Assembly (NCBI GenBank): GCA_026874595.1 | Contig: CM049316.1 | Span: 17,819,839 to 17,883,838 of the forward strand | Reading direction: 5' to 3' | Source of the DNA: Sipunculus nudus | Taxonomy: Eukaryota; Annelida; Sipuncula; Golfingiida; Sipunculidae | DNA: 64,000 nucleotides | Shown: positions 1-10,254 of the stretch, in pieces | Numbering within the stretch: position 1 is the first letter of the stretch | Layout: every line of letters starts with the position of its first letter | Position numbers and translations under genes: made by a program | Notes under the pieces: model-generated | Databases searched by the model: none | What the model was told of the DNA's origin: nothing | Seen by the model: only the letters and a program-made list of their open reading frames with translations

Positions 1-303
1 ATTTTTAAAGCTCAGAACCCAATGTACTTGACTTTGGGTCGTCGGATATATACTTTGAATTTAGAAAGGTGTTTCATTTGTGAAATGAAATCAAACACCA
101 TATTTTTTTTCATAAACATGTATAAAATGTTTCCTTTAAATAGTGAGTTTCATTAATGCTATAAATAAAGTTTATGTTACAAAGGGCGTTTATTATTTCA
201 GGTATTTATTTTTTTATTTTAAATTTCCAGTCAAACACGGTACACTTTACTTTGAGCCTTTCTCAATTTAACACATTACCCGATCTCTGGTATGCAAAAT
301 TCA
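1..303. other. AT-rich non-coding sequence
   Basis: No gene is supported here. A canonical AATAAA hexamer lies near 164-169 on the plus strand and could be the poly(A) signal of a gene ending left of the window, but no coding sequence before it is visible. Confidence 0.4.
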
Positions 304-607
304 TTTCATAAAATATTGACTAGCTACTATATAAAAATGCATGAAATATAACGTCCATGCAATACCCCTTTTATAAACGTTGACGACATTCCTTTCATCA
401 ACACAAGCTGAGTGACCTAGGCTGTCTTGGTGTTTACGGATCAAACGTTTGATCAATATTTTTCTTTCACGGCTAAGTGGTAAAAATTTGCAGTCGGAAG
501 ATCTCGTCGTAGTAGTTACAGAACCTGCCACAAGGACGCGACTGGTTAAGTTAGCCGGATATCCTGGCGTTCCGCCGACAGGTAAAGCTTCTAGTATTGT
601 CTTCCAC
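304..607 (-). CDS. candidate exon, unknown protein
   Basis: A minus-strand frame is open from 607 down to a stop at 301-303, about 100 codons with no ATG near its beginning, so if real it is an internal or terminal exon. The 5' part is GC-richer than the surroundings and encodes a Gly/Pro/Thr segment (LPVGGTPGYPANLTSR), followed by a basic stretch (RERKILIKRLIRKHQ). A CTAG acceptor sits just before codon TGG at 607, with a weak pyrimidine tract. A second candidate exon upstream on the same strand (1428-1498) would join in phase. I do not recognise the protein. Chance openness remains a real alternative. Confidence 0.17.
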
Positions 608-1194
608 TAGGTCGGCATTGGAACTTGCCAGTGTTTGCTTTCTGGTATATACTTCAAGAGAATCACGCGGCGCTGCGCCTAACACTGCTGTTTCGCTTGT
701 TAACATTCCAGTTTTCTTCCCTGGACGGCCTCAAGGATCCACGGTTTAATTTGTTTTAAGTTGTCAGTGCATGACGTTTCAGAGGTTTTGATTGGCTCTC
801 ATTAAACCGGAGAGGGTTTATTACTGTACGGCTTCAGTACAGCCATCATGTCAGATAAGACCGCGGGAGTAACAGTCTGGTGTCTGATTAACGTGTGACT
901 CTACACAAGGATACGCTAACTGCAGGTTAGGAGCATGTTTTTTTTTTAAAGAAAGGTCTTTGAATGATGGTGGAACTGTATTTTTGAATGAGGTAAATCT
1001 GTAAAAAGCATACCAAGTTATTTGTTAACCTCTAAAATTCTGATATTCAATTAATTGAATTTTAATAGATAACGTATCTTTCAGGCTCTCGTTAGGTTTC
1101 AAGATATTGCAAAGGAGTTTTGAGAGGAATCTACTAAAAGGCAGTAAAATTTGGAATTAAATTTCTAGAAACTATGGGTTAATACACATATCTA

Positions 1195-1226
<32 letters not shown>

Positions 1227-1427
1227 TTTTACTTCTTGCGGATATCGAAAAACTTATGTGTGTACATATTTGTTTTGTGTATTAAAAGTTTACTAAGACT
1301 TAATAACATCAGATTATTATCAAATTTATGTAAGTTTTTAGCGGTCTTAAATAAAATAAATCTAAAATAAATTGCCCATTGGCCGGCAAGCTTCGAATAC
1401 CTTGTCTTGAACGCTGAGGGCACTTAC
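608..1427. other. intergenic or intronic, ATT microsatellite
   Basis: No gene is supported. A (TTA)n run occupies about 1203-1226, and a small hairpin (CTGTAC and GTACAG arms) lies near 825-843. Confidence 0.4.
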
Positions 1428-1498
1428 AGTGGGTAGCGCTCCCAGTCTGCGCCAGGCCTGTTTTCTTGCAGCAATCCAGGTAAAAGCCTTGCTTAGTG
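1428..1498 (-). CDS. candidate 71-bp internal exon
   Basis: On the minus strand a pyrimidine tract ending in GACTCAG precedes base 1498, and a consensus donor ACT|GTAAGT follows base 1428. Between them the frame reads LSKAFTWIAARKQAWRRLG and a few more residues without a stop. It ends at a codon boundary, which is compatible with the phase of the candidate exon at 304-607. The splice sites are good, but 71 bp is too short to show coding selection by eye, and the protein is not recognised. Confidence 0.18.
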
Positions 1499-3057
1499 CT
1501 GAGTCAGCGAAAATGAGAAATATATCGAACGTGAACATGGGAAAGTAAAAACGCATGGCCCAGTTAATTGGTTATGACAAAAGGTGATACCTTTATGGAG
1601 ATGTAGTGAGTGGGAGAGTAAGCGCTGAAACCTATGCTGTTACTAATCCTTAGTTACTGTTATAAAAATCAATAAGACACAGTGTGTCCCCAACGACGCC
1701 AGTACAACACACGTGTTGTAGTCAGTGTGACTCTGTCGCGTAAATCAGTGAAGGTTACCATTACAAAGGTCCCCCCAGGCTTTGTGCTCACATGCACCAC
1801 GGGCTTTTATATAAATGACAGACTGACAACAAAGAGGGATAGCAATAAGGATCGAGATACCTTCACCTTTGTGATCCTTCCTGTCTAGCTGTTATTTTGA
1901 ATCACACAAAACCACCTATGTTATCTTGATTTTGGCAACTAGGGATTTTCGGCCATCTGATCTGTCTACCATATACCAAGAATGAAAATACGGCATTATC
2001 TGAACGACGGCTGGTAACAAGCATTTCATCCTTATAAGATAAACATTAACTTAAATAATTGTTGCAAACAGTGGTGACGTGCCCTGCTCACGGAAAAAAG
2101 TGTGTTTGACGGATAAAAATACCCGCTGGAACTGATAATAAATATTTTATCCATTGTTTTGAATTTTCAGGTTGGCTGCCGTCCACAAGCTGCTTGGCAT
2201 GCCAGGGAATTCTTAGCAACGACTGTATCAGATCTGGCTTCATTTTGGAAGCCTCTCATTGGCTGAAGCCGATATGTAGATAGCCACTACCTTGAGTCGC
2301 CGAGAGACGCCACGGATCGAAGTTGCCTCACCCTAGCATTGGCTAATAGTCCGTGTTATTAATACCGCACGCCGGGAAGCATCTCGCAAGCAAGTCTTGC
2401 TCATTTTAAACTAGAACGTACGGAGTGCTGGACGTGTCATATTCACTTCCACGCCCTAAAAGGAAAGTGACAGTATTGTTGACAGTTATGTCATATTCAT
2501 ATCTCAAGGAAACTGACACTAGTCTGGATACCAATACGTGTACTTCTCTTTCCTACTGACGGCAAAGAATTGGATGTTAGCATACTTTACACGTTTTGTG
2601 CGCACCAATGTTGTGATATCGCATGTGATACTAGCTATCCCGTGCTGTAAAGATCATCTTGTATTAACACCTTTGGGATATCGATTCGTCCAAGCCAAAG
2701 ATGTTTGTGCAGCTAAGGTAACATTACCTTCATTTATTCATTGTTATATAGCTGTGGTTCAAGATTGTTTAAAATATTAGCAGAATGTAATGCTTCAAAT
2801 TCGGTTACACACCAGTAAGGGAACTACAGCTCGATGTATCTTCAAATATTATAACAGTGACTTGTGAAGTTATAACTTTGACGTAATCACTGTATACCTC
2901 ACGCAATTATATTTACAGCTGTAGAAAATCTGTATTGCATGGCAGGTGGACTGCAACATGCAGATGGCTCTCCACCTGCTTTATATTAGGTGCGCGTGAT
3001 TCTTTTGGGACAAACAGGTGTGGCACGGCACGGATTCACCTGCCAAAACAACAGCCG
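1499..3057. other. non-coding upstream region of the GPCR
   Basis: No ORF here is convincing. The part at about 2170-2410 is GC-richer and has two ATTGGCT (inverted CCAAT) motifs near 2260 and 2340, so it could hold distal promoter elements or a 5' exon. The open frames at 1682-1888 and 2538-2780 lack any feature that supports coding. Confidence 0.35.
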
Positions 3058-3091
3058 CACGTGAGTCGGGTCACGTGAGACAGATCTGTCT
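3058..3091. promoter_or_regulatory. CACGTG pair and 14-bp palindrome upstream of GPCR
   Basis: Two CACGTG E-boxes lie at 3058-3063 and 3072-3077, arranged so that GTGA and TCAC face each other. They are followed at once by the perfect palindrome AGACAGATCTGTCT (3078-3091). The block lies about 155 bp before the GPCR start codon in a locally GC-richer stretch. CACGTG is the classical bHLH (Myc/USF/CLOCK) site, and AGAC/GTCT is the SMAD core. A role in GPCR transcription is inferred from position only. Confidence 0.35.
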
Positions 3092-3244
3092 ATTTCATCC
3101 GGGGCATACTCGTTCTGTCAACAACAACAACAAAAATCACTCAAGGTAAAGTGACCATTATATTTCTAATGCTATACTGCGAGCTTAGAGTTTGCTTTAA
3201 TCTTTTTCGTCTGTAATCAAACTTTCGCTCTTGGAAGGTTGAAA

Positions 3245-4516
3245 ATGGCCGGGCGAACGGTTTTTGAACATTATTTTCTTCTTGTTATGCTGGTGGTGCT
3301 TAGCATCGGGGGTGTCATAGGAAACACACTAGTGCTGGTGGTTTATCGTGTGAAAAAGGACTACAGCGTGTCGACTTTCTTTATAAAGGTGCTAGCGCTG
3401 GTGGACCTGTCAACCTGCCTGTTTATAATACCAGCCACGGTCTACATGGAATATCGCCAATTCATCATCTGGAACGACATCGGGTGTAAGCTCTATCACT
3501 TCATGATCACGTGTAATATACCGTTTTCCGCCCTTGTCATGGTCGCCATCGCAATAGAGCGTTACATTTGTATTTGCCATCCGTTTGCCGAGGGTCTGAA
3601 CTTGCCACGTGCAAAGCTGCTGACTTTGTTGCTCCTGTTATGCTCAACTGTATTTGGAATTATCACAAGTCTGTTGTATGGTAACGTTAAACCTAAGGAG
3701 ACCACGCTACAGAACACTACCGTCATGGAGGAGGATACTTCATCCACACAGTTTGCCGGGACCACTGTTACCCCTAGCAAGTCACCGCCTCACCCGATCC
3801 ACACAAACGTTTTTATACACCCGCTAGAGGGCGCTTCGGGTGAGACCGCGGTGGGGTATAACATTTCAATGGTAACGCGCGCGGATTCTCAAGCCCCGGA
3901 TGTTGATATGTATTTTAACCCGGAGCCCGGAGAATGTTCTCTTGCCGATGATTTGTTACCAATTAACTTTGTCTATGCATACCAGAAAGTTTACAGTGCC
4001 GTCTTTCTGATAGCTTTCTGTATCATTGTAATCCTGTACGCGCTAATTTACCGATCGGTAGTCCTGCATCGATCGCGCAACCGTCGGCGACGACAAAGCA
4101 ACGGCGTCCATGCAGAAACTGTTGAACTAAATCAACGCAATATGGAACAGAGCCAGCTGTGTGACGTCACGGCTGGAACGACGACCACGGACGTCGACTC
4201 GTGTCCCACCAACGGGCGATTACAGAGACGCTACTCGTTCCTACGGGACAGGAACCGCGTGGCGAATATCAAAACAGCCGCCATATTGTTTGTTGTGACA
4301 ATTGTGTTCATGTTATCGTATCTGCCGTCTTGGATTATGGCTCACGCGTGGATTTCATATAATCCTATTGTTTTCTACATGTACTTCCTAAACAATGTAG
4401 CTAATCCTATTATTTACGCATTTATGAACAGGAACTTCCGCACCAACCTACAAGAGGCTCTAACATGGTATAAACGACACAAAGCTGACTGTTGTTGTCC
4501 AATGGGTATCAGGTAA
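3245..4516 (+). CDS. intronless rhodopsin-like (class A) G-protein-coupled receptor, orphan
   Basis: This is a seven-transmembrane receptor of the plasma membrane, 423 residues in one uninterrupted frame. The start ATG at 3245 has a good context (AAAATGG). Landmarks: TM1 GN at 26-27; TM2 LALVD with D54; Cys81 before TM3; ERY at 105-107; TM5 about 247-269; TM6 about 343-364 with FMLSYLPSW; TM7 NPIIY at 387-391; a CCC at 416-418 suits palmitoylation. The second extracellular loop is very long (about 146-245), holds N-X-S/T sites (NTT, NIS) and carries the disulphide partner Cys231. The third cytoplasmic loop (about 270-342) is long and basic. Only about eight residues precede TM1, short for a peptide receptor, so an upstream exon is possible; AAG|GTAAAGTG at 3145/3146 is a plausible donor. 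The ERYICICHPF type resembles lophotrochozoan-expanded peptide-receptor-like orphans. The ligand is unknown. Confidence 0.93.
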   Translation: MAGRTVFEHYFLLVMLVVLSIGGVIGNTLVLVVYRVKKDYSVSTFFIKVLALVDLSTCLFIIPATVYMEYRQFIIWNDIGCKLYHFMITCNIPFSALVMVAIAIERYICICHPFAEGLNLPRAKLLTLLLLLCSTVFGIITSLLYGNVKPKETTLQNTTVMEEDTSSTQFAGTTVTPSKSPPHPIHTNVFIHPLEGASGETAVGYNISMVTRADSQAPDVDMYFNPEPGECSLADDLLPINFVYAYQKVYSAVFLIAFCIIVILYALIYRSVVLHRSRNRRRRQSNGVHAETVELNQRNMEQSQLCDVTAGTTTTDVDSCPTNGRLQRRYSFLRDRNRVANIKTAAILFVVTIVFMLSYLPSWIMAHAWISYNPIVFYMYFLNNVANPIIYAFMNRNFRTNLQEALTWYKRHKADCCCPMGIR

Positions 4517-4683
4517 ACTTCTTCATATATATATAAATGATACATACATACGATTATATGTATAGATCAAAAAAGTATTTATTTATCTCAAAGAAAATTC
4601 TATATGCGATACAAGATATATCGGAGTCAAGCCCTTGTTGATATTTTTACCTCATACAGTTACAACATAAATACAACAAAAGC

Positions 4684-4744
4684 CAGTTCCAGTCGATATG
4701 AATTGACTTAAACAAGTCAGTTCCCAGTCGATATGAATCGACTT
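4684..4744. repeat. two palindrome-bearing direct repeats 3' of the GPCR
   Basis: Two copies of a 26-27 bp sequence (4684-4709 and 4718-4744) differ at about two positions. The second holds a perfect 7-bp stem, AGTCGAT then ATGA then ATCGACT (4726-4743). They lie about 170-230 bp after the GPCR stop codon, in what may be its 3' UTR. No AATAAA is seen close downstream. Confidence 0.6.
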
Positions 4745-4767
4745 TTATATGGTTTCATGTCCCATAC

Positions 4768-4770
<3 letters not shown>

Positions 4771-4819
<49 letters not shown>
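4771..4819. repeat. (TA)n microsatellite
   Basis: Near-pure TA repeat of about 49 bp. Confidence 0.95.
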
Positions 4820-4822
<3 letters not shown>

Positions 4823-4927
4823 TGAAGTTAATTTGTCCAATCGATCGTATTAAAGTGTTCAACATAATCGGAGCTTATAAGAAACATATTAAAAACATTA
4901 TATATATATATATAGATATATATAGTA

Positions 4928-5107
4928 ACATATTAAACTCATTACTTTCATAATGAGTTGCTACTCTTGAGATTCACGCACGCAGTGGTGGTTGATTCTA
5001 CGGCGACGTCTGAACAGTTGCCTGAAGATCGCTGCAGAATTAACACATACTGCGTGCGTGAATCTCAAGAGTAGCAACTCATTATGAGAGTAATGTGTTT
5101 AATATGT
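4928..5107. mobile_element. 180-bp fold-back MITE-like element in a TA tract
   Basis: The left arm (4928-4986) and right arm (5049-5107) are inverted copies of 59 bp with about two mismatches, separated by a 62-bp unique centre. (TA)n runs lie on both sides (about 4902-4925 and 5108-5132). It has no coding capacity. A non-autonomous TIR element that inserted at TA or TATA is the simplest reading; the superfamily cannot be named because the TA flanks hide the target duplication. Confidence 0.75.
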
Positions 5108-5134
5108 TTATATATATATATATATATATATAAT

Positions 5135-8100
5135 ATACAATGAACCAGCATGGATGTATATACTTCTATCGTGCAGAGATACTCTGGTGACATTTGTGGG
5201 CAGGGCTCTGACGTCACTTAGCTGGTACCATGAAATAGCTCGCACAGAGAACAAGGGGAAACTTGAGCTCTGTGGTAGAAAAGACGGTCAGGGATTCATA
5301 AGGACATACAGACTTATAGGGACACATACACATGTAAAATACAAAATGCATATAGCACTTTATGGATATCATTACATATGCACCTTAGATTTCAATGAAA
5401 GGAATTTTATGTTGCATTATGTTTTACTTGTTACATATTCAGAAACACGGCATAACAGTTTTTATGTTATGTGAAGTAGAATAAGAAATGTGAATAAGAA
5501 AAATGACGATGGTTTACACCGGTATTACTCAGTGAAATTGAAAAATACTTTACTATTGATAACGTGAAGGCCCATTCTTCCATTGCAACATGAATTCACT
5601 AAAATTTTCGTATGACGCATGTAACTGAACCTTTGTCTCAAGTTCTCGTTTGTTGAATAGACGACACTTTCTAAGGGCACACTTATCCGGTTCACAATTC
5701 ATATACATGTATCCACACTCGTCTTAACAAATCGTTCTTAATATTATATCGTGATCCCAGGTGAACGTTGGTCTGTGAGGTTGCATAATTTTATTGTTGA
5801 CATGTTATGGCTCATACAGTTAAAATAAAGCTCAAGTATTCTTTAATAATGCAGGTATTTCTTTTTATTCATCTTCTGGTCATTTACTGTCCACATAATC
5901 CACAAAACCACATTTCTCCTGCCGTTTAAATGAAATGAAACAATCGCATGTCCCGGCGTTTTTGTTGTGTTTGTGAGAATGTTGTTACTGGTATTAAGCC
6001 GGAATGAAATGTAAGGGAATTAAATCATACGTTACACCTGAGTAATGATACGATGTGCGGAAATATGCTTATTGAAATCAGATGGCGCTTATATATTCTA
6101 AATAAAGTGCTCCTGTTTAAAACATATTCCGCAGATCAAACAGGATTCCTGTGTAGAGAATACTTACATTCTTTAAACAAACATAGGAAGAATGTATTTT
6201 AACGTACATTTGTGCACTTGTAAATGAAATATGTTCAGTTATGATTCTTGATTTATGTAGCATAAAGATTTGTTCCAGTCACAGACTAAAAAATGTCCAT
6301 GCCTAAAAGTTGATAATTTAATCTTATAGACCACTCACATCAAAGTTATACACCATATATATTATGTCTATGATGCCCTGGGTCTCTTATCCTTGAATTG
6401 CTTATGCTTGCATCCTATAGCTTTTTTATGCTTACTGCTGAAAGCATAATTACAAGAAAAAATAATAAGAATGTAAAAAGGACACATGAAGATTCCAGAT
6501 GTATTTTATAGAAACATATTTATTGAAAATATTTGCCGCACATATATGTAGGAACAATGGGCTAGATAGACATGTTCTCCTATGATATCTCTGCTAGACC
6601 CCCCCCCCCCCCCCCAAAAAAAAAAAGAGGCCATGGAACTAGGTGCAGCAGGTTTTGCGTTTTTTTGCGTCTAAACAGACAAACCGACAAACAGAAAAAC
6701 ATACAAACCGTTAAAGCACGGATGTTATAATGTTTAGCTTCAAGTCTTATTGTATAAATAGGTCAGACCATTATTCTCTTGCGGTTTTCCATTTTTTTTC
6801 ATATATAATTACATAACAGAAAAAAATACACAAATATAAAATTATCGTTAAAATACGTAATATTTTGTTTGCATTGATGCACATGGGGAAAACAATAAAC
6901 TTTATTTATTTTACATGGAATTTTCAAATAACCATTCAATCACTCTCCATTGCTCTTTTTATGGCTTCCAATACTGCCTATAGAGGTGGAGGAAACAGTC
7001 CTCTTACATATATTTTTTGTATTAACTCAGGGATATATATATATTAATTTACCTGCGATCAATCAAATATTTAATTTCGCAGAATAAATAAAGAATCTTC
7101 TGAAGGGATGAAATTCCGAATTTCTGCCTGGGTGGGATTGAAAACGGAGTACATACATTTCGAAATCCCTGGGGATAACCGCAGCGCCTTATTCCGTCTG
7201 TCACGGGCTGCCGCGTTGGGTAGCTATGGCTTGGAGTGTAGCAAGGCTGACGTTTGCAGTTTCCGAATTTAACAGGTTTCTATTGATTATTGACAGCCTC
7301 GTTGGTCACGTGTCTCTCCAGCAATGTCTGACCTGGCCTCTCTCATGTATTTCTAATACTTTCATTCGCCTTCAGCCACCTTTATCCACACCAGTTTCGG
7401 GGATGATAATTGTTTTTCTCACCCATATCCTCTCCCGGAATTGATAACCTCTGCGAATGTGGCTACTTGGCTCGTTATGCAAGCTTTATCTGTACTATTA
7501 ATAGGTTGGAATCTCTCTCCACTGGAAGCAACGTTTTAGATCAGTGAAAATTAAATCTAATATCGTGTTATTTTTAACTTTCCTTTGATGGCTTGAGGTT
7601 TTATTTGTTAATAACTTAAACCTGCTTTGCCCAACAAATAATACCACCTACAAGAAAGACAGCTGTCGCGTCATTTTAGCTTAAACCTTTTACCACCACT
7701 GATAACTCAAAAATACCGTAAACAGCGACAATACATGAGCTCTGGCTATGCCGATTCCAGAGATTTATGCTATGGCAATTGGCCAAAACTCATGACAAGG
7801 AGTGATAACCTCCAACAAAATTCATCAAAACTATTAACATTTGCTTACTTTAATAAAAAAAATGGTAACCCCACGCAAGCTGATAGATATTTGAAATTAC
7901 GAAAGTAAAAAAGTGTCCCGCGCTTGTCAGGTATCATTAACACAGGATGATGTCATAAATATTAGTAAAACAAGATTTCATTATGATTAACTGATACAAA
8001 ACTTCTAAATTGTGATTTGATTCCGATTTAATACAGATACTTGTATACTAGCCGTGGATTAAAATTAATCAGCCACAACTGTTAATCTAAACTTAATCAA

Positions 8101-8976
8101 CGATTTCAAAATTTGATCGGAAATGACGGTTGATATTAAATGTTAGTCGTGTCTGTTGTCTAGTTATCATGCGTTCGCAATGTCACGAAAAAATGTAAGT
8201 CGGTTCTTTAGGAAATCAACGACAAGTTATTGATTCACCATGTATCTGATCTCGGTTAAGTGAAAAGCCTCACATATTTTAGAATTTTATCAGGACTTCA
8301 AATTCTAAAGACCAAAAGTTACAAACGTTATCTTTTTTCAATTTAAATTTGTATATTGTCTTAACAACATGCTATGGCGAACCAAAAACTTCAAGACACC
8401 AACAGTATGGATTTACTATAATTGGTTTATTATTTTGCATGTGAGAGTAAACTAAATGCTGATAGAAATCTGGAAACTTACTTTTACAAGGAAAATAAAA
8501 TTAGATATCATCCCATGTCATAGTCCGTTGTCGGCGGTGATGTTAAATATAAAAGTCTAAATATTGGTTAATTTTCTGATCTGACAATGTCAAACCAGCA
8601 TTAACACCCATGCGATGGAAAATAATTAAAATTGTCATTCAAACTTATTAGTTCTTTATTTTACTTTTTTGAGTGATCTTCATGATGGGATTAATTAGAT
8701 AGCGCCTTTTGCATGGCAATGCGTTTTATTATATTTTTCGTAGTTATTGGTTCCATGATCCAACAATGTGCAACATACAATGTCCTTATGACACTGTAAT
8801 TACCTGATGGAACATGTCGTAACAAAGTAGACAAAATAGTGTTTATAGAACATTTATTAATTGCTTTATTAATATCTCAGTAACGTAGAATGTTGCGGCC
8901 CTTGAATAAATAATTCCTGGAGTGTTGGCTTTACTCAAGACAATATGCATTCTATATATAAACCAAAACTCCCAAA
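5135..8976. other. non-coding AT-rich stretch
   Basis: No gene is supported. A 106-codon frame at 5154-5474 begins with ATG, but its composition matches the background and I see no motif. The rest is AT-rich with many stops. A C17-A11 homopolymer lies at 6599-6626. Confidence 0.4.
6599..6626. repeat. poly(C)-poly(A) run
   Basis: About 17 C followed directly by about 11 A. Confidence 0.9.
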
Positions 8977-8981
8977 TAAGT

Positions 8982-9564
8982 CAGTGGCGGATCCAGAGGG
9001 GGGCGCCCGCGTTAAGCTGTAACATCTCTCATTTTATCTATATGTTTTCCGAGTTATTCATAATTAATTTTCATTTTTTTTAGATATCATTTTATTCCCT
9101 TTTATCATTAAATTAATAAGTTTTCAAGATTTTATTATTTTCTTATTATAAGTTGAGGATATCAATGAACAGCGCTGTGATTTGCTCCATTAATTACGAT
9201 AGCCCCCAAATATATCTATACTGAGAGGCGCGGTCTTTTCGTTATTACACACTCCTTGGACTTGCCAGCGACGACCCCCCTCCCTCCGCCCTAAATCGTA
9301 CTCGTCTTTGATCGAGGCACGACCTTCAAATTGGCCTGCAGAGCGCTGAGTCTGGGACGGGGTCGGCACTTCGGCTGATTCTCGGAACTCACGAAGTAAG
9401 CTTTGTTGAGTCTGGTGAGGTGCCTAGACCACAGGAGCCGGTAAAAAGCATAACAAAATATAAACGCAATTTAAGAACTTATTTTTTTTCTTGAAACCCT
9501 TCGATCCCTCAACCACTATTAGCGCCCCCCCCCCCCTGTGCTCATATTTTTTGATCTGCCACTG
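8982..9564. mobile_element. 583-bp non-autonomous TIR element
   Basis: The left end begins CAGTGGCGGATCCA followed by a G-run and GCGC. The right end, read on the other strand, begins CAGTGGCAGATCA and also reaches a G-run and GCGC. The flanking pentamers TAAGT (8977-8981) and TAATT (9565-9569) differ at one base, suggesting a 5-bp target duplication. The interior has no transposase-like frame. It shares the CAG..GCGGATCC end type with the element at 48358-48565. Confidence 0.65.
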
Positions 9565-9569
9565 TAATT

Positions 9570-10037
9570 TCTTAACTGGCATTTATTAGAGGAACGGACT
9601 TGAAGCAGTGATCGTTCTTACTTACAACGGTTTGGTGGACCACTAATTCTCACCACAATAGCAGCCTATAAACCAAGCTGACATGCAAAATTAATAACGT
9701 TGCCGCTAATATCTGCTGCATTGTTGCAGAAATATTAATATGATTGCGAGAGGCAAAGAAATTGTCTGATTGATTCTTTGGCTGCGGGCGGGATGTGATT
9801 TCATTTGTCTAGGTTTGTGGATTTATTCATCAACCATATTAGCGTCACTATTCTTATAATTGAAATTTTAACAAAAGAAGATTGTGTTTCCTTTCACATG
9901 TTTAAGTCCCAAGTTGGAAGATACTTCTTACCTCTGCGCCAACAATTACCCCGTATTCGTTCACTTTAAAATCTCTTCAGACTCGTTTATTGACAGGCTC
10001 ATTTAGCTTTAATCCAATGTGAATTGTATTTCAACAG
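9570..10037. other. nothing recognised
   Basis: No gene, repeat or regulatory motif stands out. The last 15 bases form a good splice acceptor (TATTTCAACAG) for the candidate exon that follows. Confidence 0.4.
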
Positions 10038-10254
10038 TAGGCGTCGGTCCGCAGCTCCGAATCGAAATCCAAACGAAAGAAAATATTTAAAGCAGTGTTT
10101 TCAAGGCTTAGTGTGTCTGACGACGTCGCTAAGTCGTTCTGACTCGTCATATCCTGAGGACCAACAAAATGGTCAGGAGATTCTGATTGTAATGCAAGTC
10201 ATCGGCTTTCCTAAGCCTTGGAAAAAGCACGAGCAGATCTGCAACAGGTCTTAG
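10038..10254 (+). CDS. candidate terminal exon, unknown protein
   Basis: A frame of 72 codons runs from a TATTTCAACAG| acceptor at 10037 to a TAG at 10252-10254. It is GC-richer than its flanks and encodes a polar sequence with an Arg-rich beginning (RRRSAAPNRNPNERK) and an end containing GFPKPWKKHEQ. No ATG begins it, so it would be a last exon. I do not recognise the family. No poly(A) hexamer is evident close by. Confidence 0.2.

Noticed and set aside
4517-5134. Poly(A) signal of the GPCR
   Set aside because: No AATAAA close to the stop codon; the first clear one is near 5825, too far to assign.
5154-5474. 106-codon ATG-initiated frame
   Set aside because: Background composition, no motif, no splice or poly(A) context.
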